From Marisa cornuarietis (taxonomy: Eukaryota > Mollusca > Gastropoda > Architaenioglossa > Ampullariidae): DNA of 64,000 nt. Made by a program: the position numbers and the translations under genes. Numbering within the stretch: position 1 is the first letter of the stretch; the number at the start of each line of letters is the position of its first letter. The stretch spans positions 3,731,501 to 3,795,500 of the forward strand of contig SMMW01000585.1 in NCBI GenBank assembly GCA_004794655.1, in the 5' to 3' direction. Shown one piece after another: positions 1-12,300 of this stretch. Under the pieces are notes generated by a model. The model saw nothing but the letters and a program-made list of their open reading frames with translations. It was not told where the DNA came from and ran no database searches.

Positions 1-3000
1 ACCAGGCTGTACTTACCACTGTCAGACTTTAAGCCAGCTCTCACTTTGTTGACTACGGTGTTGTTTTTATTAGCAAAGTTACAGTTAGCTCTAAATTTGA
101 CTTGCCTGCTGTCTCTTCACAACTTCAAGCTGACTTTTTTTTCGTTTTTTTTTTTTAACAGAACAGCTTCTGTTGATTATGTGGTGGAAAGTTTTACTTT
201 TTAAAAAGATCTCTAATCTAGGCATTCTTACTTTTACATTCGTTTCCTCTTGTGACTCGGAATGTCGCTTGACATTTTATTGTCTGTCTCGTTCTTTCCC
301 TACTCCCCTTGGAAAGATCAAGGAAAATGCGAGCGCTCGTTTCAATCAGTGCCAAACCTCCCACGCGACCCCGAGGTCCTTGTCGGTCAACCTGCCGTGC
401 ATCTTTGTGGTCGTGAGAACGGGCCGACAGCCCGACTTGAAAGAGGTCCTGTCAGGGATGAATGACTGCACGACGGGAGAGCGGCGTGGAATGTTGCTAT
501 CATGTAGCCAATTTTTATTTTCGGAAGATCAATCCCTTTAAGTCGGAACACTGCTTTACAATCCCAAAAGTTAACAAAGGTGTGGTGGTGGCCGGAAGGA
601 GAACTATTTAGTTTCAAACAAACTTCTTTACAAGAAAAAAAGCTTTGCTAACCTGGTTTTTAAAAAAATGTCTTTGAAACTGTAGCTCTGAATGGCAGTA
701 ACTTTTCCTCTTTTTTGAAATTTCGCTTCTTTCATCAAAATAGACCTAATTAAAAATCTTTTCATACGTTGATCTTTTTCTCTTGCCGCTGGAGCTTATT
801 AGACGACTACTATCTTTAGGACAGAAAGCTGCAGCGCGGTAACAAAGAAGAATCCCCACGAGGCTGACTGGCCTTCGATTCTTCCTTTAAAATATTACAT
901 TTGCCTGCCTCTTTGTGCGAGGTGAAAATGTCCCTTTTAACTCAGCGCCTATAGTTTACTTTCAATGAAGAAGGTAAGAAATGCGAAGAAAGTTCATAAA
1001 GAGGGGAAACAAAGTGGAAATATCCAAAATTGAGTTCTAGTCTAAAACCTTCTTTCAAAGAAAATTACAACATGAAACAGTATTTGTTTGTCAGGATGAA
1101 TTTATTCTAAGTAGCATGTACATAACAGCAGGGCTTGTGGCTCAAGATGTATTCACACGGATTTTACGTAGCACTAAACATAGCGATGCAACTTCATACA
1201 ACCGTACACAAAGCAGGAAGACAACACTTACCTAGCTTTCTGAAATTACACAATCTGACATAGTTACCATGCAGGCATAATTATTAATGCTTCATCATCC
1301 GGCAAAATGAAACCCGCCTCGCAGTTGACACATACAGTCTCAGCTTTCTCACTTCCAGTTAAAGGATACAGGTGGACGTTCTCGACTTTGTGTAATCATT
1401 CCCGTGCAAAGCCAGTCTCAAGTCATTCGTGTACACACAGAAGACAATGCTGACAGAAGCAGTTATTCGCGTACACAGTCTGCACAGTTGACACAGCTGA
1501 CAGAAGTAGTTATTCGTTTACATAATATGCACAGCTTAGCATTTTAACAGAAGTAGTCGTTAAGCTATGCACATATCCCAAGGGATCTGCCAAGCCCCTT
1601 TAACTGCTGCTTATGACGATGATTCTGGTTCGAATTCCATTGATGACTGTAGCCATAGCGTGTCTAACCGTTTTACACTGTTTTTATTGCAGATAGTATT
1701 ACTATTATAATTATCTTAGTAATAGTTCATAATATTTATATGCATTATTTATTCATAATATGTAAATCTTTTATATAGCGTCAACGTTGACAAAAATTAG
1801 GATCTTGTATTTTTCAAGGCTACTTCCTGAAAAATAACAAAAACACTAAGATCATGTGTTTTAAATTTAGACTTGTTCCTTCCACGGTTATATTTTGTCT
1901 TTGCTCAGTTTCGTGCCCCTTGGCTTGTCCTAGCTGCAGTTAAGAATGGGGAAAAGTAGCGGGATGACCAAGAAACGACATCAACAGAATGAAGCAAGCA
2001 CCTTATTTTGTTCTCATTATTTTTCGCAGTTACTATCGCTTGGTTAATAACTACAGATCTCACTAGGGTCGTTCCGAACCCAGTAACTCAATGAAGGTGT
2101 CAATGCAGTTCAGTAATTGCTTCGTAGTCTCTAATTTTGTTAAACGCTCCCCGCTATTTATAGACTACTCTGGGTGATTTCTGCTCTAAGGGCTGACAAT
2201 ATCAAGGTCTTGTGAATATCACCGATAATTGTACGCCACCCTGACATTATCTTCTGATGAGAACAATTTATTTTTCCGAAACCTGTGCAAGTTTGGCGGA
2301 CCACGATTTTTCAAAGAACAAAGACTGTGATTTACCCCCTCCTCATATCTGTGTACATACTGTCGCTAGATGTTCTTAACATTGAAGATCATGTACCAAA
2401 ACAATGGACGGCGTGCAGAAGGTCCACAGTTTCACCATTTTCTCACTCACTGACAGTCTTCTTTCGTCTTAAGCAAGCCTGCCAGCAGCAGTCTTACATA
2501 AAAGCCTTTTCCCATACACACGAAAAACTGGAACCAGAAGTAAAACCGTTGTTTGTGATATGCAGCTGACGACAGAACAATCAAATTAATCCGACCAGCC
2601 ATCAGCTTTTGTTGAACTGTGTACAAAAATGCATTACCAAGCTCAAAATCATGTCGACAGTCCATTTGTCGCTGATATAAACAATACAGGGAACATTGGC
2701 ATTCTTGCTTTCCTTCATGTCAACAAGAAGATACACTCAGACCTGTAACTCCTACATAGGCAAGAAGTACACAATTGTTACATCTGAGGCAGGTGGACAG
2801 CAGCTTTACTCAAAAATCTTCATCTTCTATTGTGCATTCCAAATCCTGCACAAAGGTGGCAGTAACTGTAACATTTATACACGCAAAAATGTCATCAAGC
2901 AAATATCATACAACAGGGACATTGAAAGCAGCAAGAGGGTTATATGCGCAGAGTGATTGTCTTGGGTGACGCGTCATGGGGCGGGTGAACAAACCAGTGA

Positions 3001-5774
3001 ATGGTTGACAGCAGGTACCTTCTGTTCTGCAAGTCCTTGCAAGCGGATCTTCGCAACTTTATTGGAGAATTCTCTCGGTTTCGATCATGCTTTTTGGTCA
3101 TGGTGGTTATAATTAGTGATCTAAGGACAGACTATTTGTTTCGCTTATATAGCTTAATGTGTGATGTATGTTTCACTATTCCAACATTTGTTTTGGTAGA
3201 ATTCTGTGATTTAAATTAGCTAGAGATACATGTTTAAAAAGCCAATATGATGCCAGCTGTGTTTATTTATATTTAAATATTGTCACTAAGACTGAGGATA
3301 AATAATATTTTTCAAAACTGAGAGGAATGGGACGATTTAAAATCATTACAAATTTGATGAGATGGACCAAAACATCTACGCATTTATAAGATGGCTTCTG
3401 TGTAATTCTGACTTGGTGAATGTTGAGTGTTTTCTTTCAAAAGAAGACGATCCAGTATTCTGGTATGATGCACGCACATTTGTGTCGCTTTAGCCGCTAA
3501 TATCTGAGAGATATTTGTTTTCTTTTGCAGCCTGTAATTATTCGCAAGAGAAAACATTCCCACTGCGGTACACACACGTGTGCGAGTTTGAGAACACATT
3601 CTATCAGACCTCGGAGTTTCCCAATCGCTTTCGAGAATAAGCGCTTTACAAGTTTTAAGTAACAGTAATATCCACGAAATAAACATAGTATGAGCAAAAC
3701 AATGCTACACAATTCACAACCTTCTATGTGCATGGCGCAACCAGGCAAAAAAACAAACAACAGCTATGCTCAAAATGCACTTTATACAGCAGCACAAAAT
3801 CACGTTCACCATGGTCGAAATAATTGTATACCAAATCAGATACCTTTCCACATCCATATACTATAAGTTTTTAAAGAAAGCCTCACCAATATTGTTCAAA
3901 TTCCTCATAGTTAAAGTTTCGCCGCTAAGATTCATGTGCACATGAAATCGTTAACCATTTGGACTTAAGCTTTTTGAAATGTCAAGCTACACTGCCATCA
4001 GTGTGTTTCTTACAGGAGACTTTGTGAAGCAAAAATATTTCAGTTAATGAAATGTAGCTGAAGTTTTTAGATATGCGTGAACCGTATGTGTATGTGTGTG
4101 TATGCATGTTCACCTGTGCGTTTTCAATGCATGAGAGGGTGTCATCGCATTGTAACGTAGGAAGGATGGGCTGTTTGAAAATGCGATTTTATTACCTAGA
4201 TGTGACATCCCTTTGCAAATCGTTTTATACTTTGTATCGCTGTACAGTTTCAGAACGAGCTTCAAGTCATGAGTCTACTTTCAACATACTCGTCTATTCT
4301 TTTTTTTTCAGCCTTTAAAGGTGTGCTACTTTCAAGGAGGATCTTGCTTGCTTCCTTTTGCAGGTTGAGATAAGGAATTGACTATGACAAATAAGCTAAA
4401 ATGTTAGTTAAAGCATTTATGCTCAAAAAATGTAATTTTTCTGGACTTTTCGCATGGAAATGTTTTAAAGTTGTTTTGATGATCTATTGTCTTAAAAAGA
4501 CACAAGCTCTGTAATAAAGTAATGCATACTACACTGAGATGGTCTGGGCGGCTTAAAAGTAGAACACAAGTAACAACTTGTGCTCTAGAGGTCAGGGGGG
4601 TCGCTGTCTATGTATAACGTCCTGCTCAGTGAAATTTACAACAAACACTTGGGGTATTTTTGTGTTGTCCTTCAAAGCCTCGGATTTCCAAGATCGTGAC
4701 AGACTGTTTTTGACGTTCAAACACTTTTTGTTTTGAGAGAGTTGGCAAAATACATGCCAAAAAGACTGCATTGGGCCATCAGACTAACTCAAGATCAAAG
4801 AAAGGAAACAAAAAAGGTTATGGCAGCATGCACGGTCGCTACGCCAAATTGACATTTTGATTCAGTCGAAGGAAATGTATATCAAATAATTTATCTTTTC
4901 ATTATTTCATTTATCATTATCATTTAAACAAGGAACGTCTCACTATTCTGTAATTAAGTCGACATCTTTCCCGTTGAAATATCAATCATTCTTTCACTTC
5001 CAGAATTAATTCGCTGAAAATGAGGTCTTCAGACTCCAGAACAACATAAGGGGTTTCGTCAATGCACCCTTCAGACACATTGCGACACATTCGTGTCACG
5101 ACAGAATGCAACACACGCTACGTCTTCCTTTCTTCCTTTCTCTCTCGCGCTTTTTCTCTCTCTCTCTCGCTCTCTTTCTCCTCTTCTTGGCTCCAGGTGA
5201 GAAACGTCAGCCGGATGGTAAGAAATGAAAACAGTTTCTGAACATCATCAGTAGATATCATGCCGCAGTCTTCAGAGGCATCTCTTCAAAACTCTGTCCG
5301 TTTATCCCGGCCAGCAACAAACTTGCTTAAGCAAAGTAGAAAGTCGAGAAAAATTTACCTCAAGTGTATAAAATGAACTCCGAAGAGCAAGAATTACTTA
5401 GAAAAGTGCCTCATATCCTAAGATAAAAGAGCATTTTTTTCATCGGTATATAATTTTTGCATCGACTTCCACTGTCCTATTTGGTTTTTCTTGTCACTTC
5501 AAAGTCAGCTCCTCATCGTTGCAAATCAGTTACAGATATTCTAAGACGTTAAAAAAACTAAAATTTTCACATATATGTTTCCCTTCTTGTTGAATTCCGA
5601 ATTAAGTCTGGCCCTAACCTCTATGGACAAAATGGCGGCAGGACCACTTCTCCTGATCTGTCAGCACATTGCTGACACGTAAACTTCAGTTGCTGGTAAC
5701 TTTGCAGTAAAAAATAAAACTGTTGACGCTGTCTTCACTGCCATCAGAACAAAAACAGAGGCCGTCTTCATGGG
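1..5774. other. 3' flank of the sFRP gene, no gene recognised
   Basis: AT-rich sequence with only short chance reading frames and no recognisable domain. It should contain the sFRP 3' UTR (minus strand). The nearest canonical minus-strand AATAAA I found below the stop codon is at 4188-4193, with another at 3262-3267, so the 3' end is not settled. A pyrimidine-rich stretch lies at about 5120-5185. A 47-bp tandem repeat at 1450-1572 is listed separately. Confidence 0.5.
1450..1572. repeat. 47-bp tandem repeat, about 2.6 copies
   Basis: Three successive blocks begin with CTGACAGAAGCAG, CTGACAGAAGTAG and TTAACAGAAGTAG at 1450, 1497 and 1544, a regular 47-bp period. The copies have diverged by scattered substitutions, so this is an old minisatellite in non-coding DNA. 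Confidence 0.7.
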
Positions 5775-6388
5775 TCAGTTCTCCTTCCCAGGGCTAGGGG
5801 TGGTTCTGCCGGAGTTGGGGTCATTTTTGCCTTTGGTTTTGCCTTTGTTTTTACCTTTGCTGTTGCTGTTGGTATTGGTATTTTTGTCGTCGCCATTGTC
5901 CTCACTTTTGTCCTTGGGCTTTTGTCCCTTTCCCTGCTTTTTGTTCTTCTTCTGTTTCTTACTCTTCCCCCTTGTTCCCTTGCCATTCTTTTTGTCGGTG
6001 ACTGGGGAGGAGGAAGAAGATGGAGAGGAAGAAGAGGAGGTGGGTGGATCTACCCCTAGGTTAGCGCCTTGTATGATCTGCAGGCAGGCGTCGCCCTTGC
6101 TCATGACCTTGAGGGCGTTCTTCAGGTCCTTGTCGTTATTAAACTCGCGCACGTAGTTTACGGTGTAGCGGTCGCCGTGTTTGGTTCCGAAGATGAGGAA
6201 ACGCGCCTTTTTGTTGGCGTTCTCCAGCAACTCACACTTGCAGCCCTCGGAGCCCTCCAGCACCGGCTCCAAGGTCTTCTCCTCCTTTTTGCTGATGCCG
6301 CCCTTCTTGTAGTTTTTGCGTCGCTTCTGCAGGATCAGCGTCTGGTGCCCGTCCTTGGCCTCCACGCTCTTCACGCTCACTCGCAGCA
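5775..6388 (-). CDS. sFRP exon 5: remainder of NTR domain 2, basic tail and stop
   Basis: 614 coding nt after acceptor CTTGTCCTCAG|TG. It encodes residues 399-602 and a TGA at 5777-5775. NTR2 continues with a basic QKRRKNYKK patch, a CKC motif (Cys448, Cys450), the FLIFGTK strand and Cys500. It ends in an unusual 88-residue tail: a Ser/Pro run at 515-527, then Lys/Gly/Asn/Asp-rich low complexity. sFRP1-type proteins have a shorter basic C-terminus that binds heparin, so a matrix-binding role is an inference. No transmembrane segment follows, so the product is soluble. Confidence 0.92.
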
Positions 6389-9300
6389 CTGAGGACAAGG
6401 GGACACACAATGAGTTCGCAGGGTTGCAGCTGGAAACTTTCAAATAGAGGAAGTTATTATGCGAAACAATAATCAGTAAGTAGCGTCAGGTCCCTTTGGC
6501 ACAGGCTCTACTTCTGTGCTTAATATCCTTGAATAAAAATTAATAAATGTTTACAGGTTTACATATCAGAGACATATAGAAATCACGCAAACAAATTCCA
6601 CAAAAGACAAAAATAATAAAACTAAAATTAAAACTGCAAATGAATGGTTCGCAACACCTGAGAGTGTAAAAAAAAAAAACAACAACTAAAAAATCCTACT
6701 TCCCAAAGTTGAACATCTCTGCAGAGTGATGGTGGTGGTGGTAGCACCTACTGGTTACCTAGTAGTACAGAAGACCTACCGTGCTAAAAGTTAAAAATAC
6801 CTACCCGCGTGCTTATTGAGTTACCAACGTGCGATCAGTCAACGCAGCACGGATACATCTGTGGTACGCCCGCCGACTGCTCCAGCCGACTTCTACACTT
6901 AACAACGTAACAGCAAGTTCCATCAACCTACCAGAGTTTTGATTGAGACCGGTGCAAACGATTGCTACAATACGACAGACAGGCTACGGTGGAGGGGCCT
7001 TAGTTCATACTGAGTAACATGAAGGGTGGGGTACACAGTGGGCTGGGCTCCTTCTTACCGAAGTCTGCCAAGCAATAGTTTTCGATGATTGTCGCGGTCT
7101 GGGTTGGCAGCCTGCAAGCTACGCAGCGCCCATCTTCTGCAACAGATTGAGACCATATCAGCGCGTGGGAACGTTCTATGGCGCGGCTTCACAGTACTGC
7201 GTGTAAAGGTTATATACTTCGTCCTCTCGGACAAGACAGTGCTACTTGTATGCGGTTACACTCCGGAGAGTTAAATTCTAGTCACTTAAAATAAGTACTT
7301 GTGCTCCGTTAACATTCAGCAGTTTCCTCGTCGTTCACACGTGCGCCTGAAAATTTGCATTTCGCCGACTCGCCTCTTTCTTGTTCTGTCAAGAAAACAA
7401 ATCTATCTCTCACGGCATAATGAATAGCTCTTGTTTCAGACGACACATTCAGACGAAATGTTTTCCTTGTGCTTCCTCTTAATTTATTCTGCAAGATAAT
7501 GACCAACTGGTTGTGCGAGTATTCCTAGTGGTACGAGACAACTTGTCTTACCTTGGTTTTGGGGGGATGTGGTAGTTTTCTTATCTGAATCACCCTCGGC
7601 CAGCTTTCCGGGAATGTTTTCGCAGACGCCGGGCTTGCGAATATCAGCGAGAGCGTCGCGGAAGACTTTGTTCTTGCGTAAAAATTCCACTGCGTAGTTG
7701 ACTACTAACTTGTCCTCCTTCTTGGTACCCATCAAAAGGTAACGCGTCTTCCCGTCGGCCTTGACCGTGTCGCACGTGCACTCTGCACCGCCTTCTAGCA
7801 GTGGTGTCATTGTCGAGCGCTCCTGCTTCGTGACGCTTTCCGTCTTGTAGAAGCGTTTCTTTTTAGACAGCACCAAGCCCTTGTCGGCACCTTGTGTTTC
7901 CATTCTCTCGATTTTCACATTCATCACTGTCAGAGAAAAAAACGATTATGAGTCCTTGTTATGCAAAAGGACTTGACAGATTTTTTTTTTCTTGCTATGA
8001 ATACTGCTCTTTAAGAAAAGGCTTTAGGATCACACCAAGATGAATTTTTTAAGTAATGGATATGAGTTGATGAGCTCAGATACAAAATAGACCCTAGAAA
8101 ACACGTTGAAAAATTGTAAATTTTTGTCTTTTCACACTTTTTTCAGGAATTGTAGCCTGGAGAGTTCATCTGTATGTTGCAGCTGTCACATGCCGAAGTC
8201 CGACTTGTTTTACTCCGCACGCTGTGTACTTGTTGTAATGTTTCCCCCTTTCACTTGGGTTTAGCACTCCTTTTTTAGCTGTTATTCTTCTCGTGTACTG
8301 GTCAACGCCAGTGTAGACAGATCATTGACGGCTGCTGATTAGCCATGAAACACTGTAGAGTGAAGTATACGCTGGGTGGCTAGAAGAGACAACGCGTCCC
8401 AAGTCTTCAGTTCTATATCTCTTCTGCGACATGGATTAGTAAAGTTGTTTTTATTGTTTCTTTGGTCGATTCAACCTTTCTTGGTTAGTTTCAGGTACCC
8501 ACGTTGATGTTCATAGAAATGGTAATAAACATTGCTGGATGCGTTGATGTTCCTGACACTTGTTTGTAAAACGTCTTTGAATTATCATTGCCATTTTATT
8601 CTTGCTGTCATCTTTAATTTGGGGATACTTAGTTAAGCTGTAACCATTTTACAGTTTGTTAATCAGTCGAACTGTTTGCACGGCTGTTTCCAGTAATTTG
8701 AACCCGCACAGACGTTCTGCCTTCACGAAAAAAAACCTGTTTTACGACACGTGTGATTACAAAAGGCAGTGGCAACACAATCAGCGGTGTTATAGTGATG
8801 GATTAAGCCTCGGGAAAAAACAGGGAAGATATGAAATAAAACAAACCACTAACAGTTGTAATCAAACTCCTTTCAATTCCGGCTTTCTTTTTAAGTAGTT
8901 CGCAGCCGCTTCATCAAGATGATGTCAAACTGAGCTGCAGAAATAGACACCTGCAGAGTTGAAGAGACAACTTGCTCGATAGATTCACCATCTACCTTTG
9001 CTATTACATGTTCGTTAGAAAATCAGACCGCAGAGGACAAAATCTGGACAAAAATTGACTTCAAATATCTAGAAGTAAGAATGCGCGTGTTATTTCACAC
9101 GGACCTATAGATCTTTAAGCGTTTTTGTAATTCGTCTACTTTAACCCCTGTTTCACTGGAAAAAGAAGTCGAACGATGATAGAATATTCTTTTAGTTTCA
9201 GTCATGCAAATGTCCAACAATCAAATGAGAATTTGGAAGTTTGGAACACAAGATTTTGATTATGTTTTTTCCCATATAGAAAACTCACAGTACACGCCTA

Positions 9301-12300
9301 CATAATGCAAGCAAAAAGAGGTCACGTACACATTTTACTCGTATTTCATACCGATTAATAAGTATTTAAATATTAGTTGCTACACGTTTCCTTTTCTCTC
9401 ATAATAGTTTTTATCAAACGCTGTAGGTCGATCGCCACCACCATCCATCACTGCATTTGTAACACAAAACAAACCTAATACATGTTTAGAATCCCCACAA
9501 TTGTTATTACTGTTGAGTTGTTACCACTATTTTAACACTCCTACTACTAACATGGACATTTTATTTTATTCATTCACCCTATGAAGGGTATAGAGAAATT
9601 TTAGCTAAAGAGTAAGCTGTATATTTTAATGGCTGGCTGGAAGATTTGAGTGTCTTCTCATTAGGAGGATGCTATGATTCAGACCAAAAATGATATTTAA
9701 CAAAGCTGTTTACTCAAACAAAAATGCTTAGTCAAAAAACTTTCAACTTAAAAAATTTTTGACAATCAGACCAAAGGCCAAAAAAAGATGGCACTTTCAG
9801 AATGTATTCTCTCGGACAAGACAGTACAAACCCAAAGTATACACAAATAATGATACGTTGGAAACGAGATCAAGAATTGAGTTTTAATTCTAGCTGGTTG
9901 CAAAGATCCTTTTCTCCCGGACTCCAACCCCAGGAAGTAGTGCAGAAGAACACAATAGTGTACTCAAAGGCTGTTTGTCTCTACTTACCAATAGACTTAA
10001 GACAACCAAAGAATCTAAGCTATTTGTGGCAAAAATAAAACTTGTAATAAAAAATAAAACGAACGAACAAACAAAAACATTAAAAAGTAAAACATTGTTT
10101 TGAATGCCTCTTTTTTGTATGGAACAACGATGAAAGATGTACAACTTACCCCATTGTGAGCGACAAAAGTTGTCCATGATAGCTTCGTAGGTAAGGGGCT
10201 GCTTACAAGCAGTGCAGTTGTTGTCAGCTGTCAGAAGATTAAAATAATAATGCAGTTAGTGCAACCAACAGCGCATGAAAAGGCATTTGGTCGCATTCAG
10301 GATTACGTGAAATAAGCAAAGAATATTTACGGGTTTATAACAACTATCCATTCTATTTTCTTCATACATGTTTTCTTAAATAGCGAGACAAAAGAAATAA
10401 CGGAGGGTTTTAAAAGCAGAAAAGAGTGGTAGAAAAGTTCGCAGACGAATAGAAAGACTGACAAACAAGTATGAAGTAAGAGGCTGACAAAAGGTCTGAC
10501 AGACTCGTTGAAAGAAAACACTGAAACGCTTAACAAGGAAACGCATTAGTTTACAACGCGTCTTTCTACTAATTGACAGTCAGTCCGATGAGACACGCCC
10601 ACACTAGGTGACAACATAAGAGAGAGAGGTAAGCCTACTGTGTGCGTGTTCGGGTCAAGTGATTCGCTGAAAGCCAGGTGAAGTTCTTGAGGCCGAGGCC
10701 CGCTCTTTAGAACAGAGTGAGGCACTCTTGAAAGTTCACACAGAAGGTTAAATGCATGCTGAGTCTAGCGGATTAATGAGTAACTCAGTTTGATGATGGC
10801 TACGTCACTTCAAAGTTATGTCAATGGCACCATTGACTATATAACGCCCTCCATCACTTTCTGCTCTTTCTCTCCCTCTCTTATTTCGGTAATAATGCTT
10901 TTACAGAACTGGAAAACGCAGTCTATTCATAGAGACTTTGCGGGACTTCGAGTGGTATGGCTGATTCTATTTGACAAGAAATTCTGTCCCCTTAATGGGG
11001 ATTTCGAGCTATTAGCGGAAGGGATGATAAAGGCGAAGGAAACCGAAATAGCCGAAGAAAGCCCCCAAGGTCAGCTCCTAGAACAGGTGTCACAAACTGT
11101 GCGATTTCCACGTTTCAGGCAATGTAGTGAAATATTTGTACTCTTAATTTTATACCCCTTACCTAACTTGACAACTCATGTTCGGCAACCATGGGTACTT
11201 TATTTCGGGTGAAGGAAAAGAGATAAAAGTTTCTGTCATGCCAGCACCAGTACGACTCTCAATGACTCTGTCACTCAGTCACTCTCTCCCCTCTCTAGTT
11301 CTGTCTTTTGGCCTCTACCAAAACTTTTAAAATACGAAGCTGTCAAAATTTGCTCCGTGTAGTAGGCATATCGACATTTCTGCGTAGTATTTTACCATAT
11401 GGAACTACCGGTAGCATAATTTAGCAGAGAAAATAAACATGATCTGAAGCAGGGTAGACTAACTATAGTCTACGACCTTTCAGTAGAGGAAAAGATTATT
11501 CCTGCCAAATTCGATGAGGACTACATAATATTTGCATAATTATGAAACAGAATCCTATACACGCACATACACACCCACCCAGTCACTCTCACAAACATAC
11601 ATATCATCACACTTTGCTTATATAAAAGATTTAGCATGGTCAGTGGTCTCTCTCTCTCCCTTTCCCTCTGTTATTACGAGCGCAGGGTTTATCGTTCTTG
11701 GTACGACTTAGCAACCCGTTAAAAGTGTTACCGTTAACAACTAATTTTTGCTTTAGCGAGCTGAAAAGTCAGTGTACTAAGCAGCACAATTGCAACCAAA
11801 CAACTCTGTTGGTCTTAAAGATAAAATTGTCAAACCTTTTTTAAAAAAAAAACTATTCTCCCGTAGGCTCGACTTTACAGCCAGGAAAAGCGACAAGAAA
11901 TAATCTGTGACAGATTCATCACGGCACCTGCCAGCCCTTCACACGAAAGAGAAATCCGAGACTGGAGACAAATGAGGGAAATTACGTACAATGACCGTCA
12001 AAACCCGCCTTGTTATGTCAGCTTATGTGTGGCAGGTTATTTCGGCTGCCAGCGGTTGTCCAGTTTCAGAGGCTTTCACAAAGCCTCCAAGAAACTTCGG
12101 AATGTCGGGCCTGCTTGTCACTGTTCAGTTCCTAAGAAAAAATCTGAAGATTCAAATTTCTGCGTGTTCGTTCAGAGGATGATGCGAAACGACTAGCGAC
12201 TATTGAATATTGGAGGTATTTCACGACATCTATACACTGTATACACTATGCTCAGATTTGTTATTAATGAGCTACGCGTTATAGTATAGCACACACACAC

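Noticed and set aside
5770..6156. 128-codon plus-strand frame rich in Leu/Phe
   Set aside because: It is the antisense of the lysine/serine-rich sFRP tail, so the apparent hydrophobic protein is a shadow.
7224..9825. Exact 17-bp string CTCTCGGACAAGACAGT at 7224-7240 and 9809-9825, as a trace of the exon-pair duplication
   Set aside because: The two copies sit at non-equivalent positions relative to exons 4 and 2, and the flanks do not align. A 17-bp match in 64 kb is only mildly unexpected.
10790..11212. 140-codon plus-strand frame in sFRP intron 1
   Set aside because: No recognisable domain, lies antisense within an intron, and nothing marks splice sites or a promoter. Best explained as chance.
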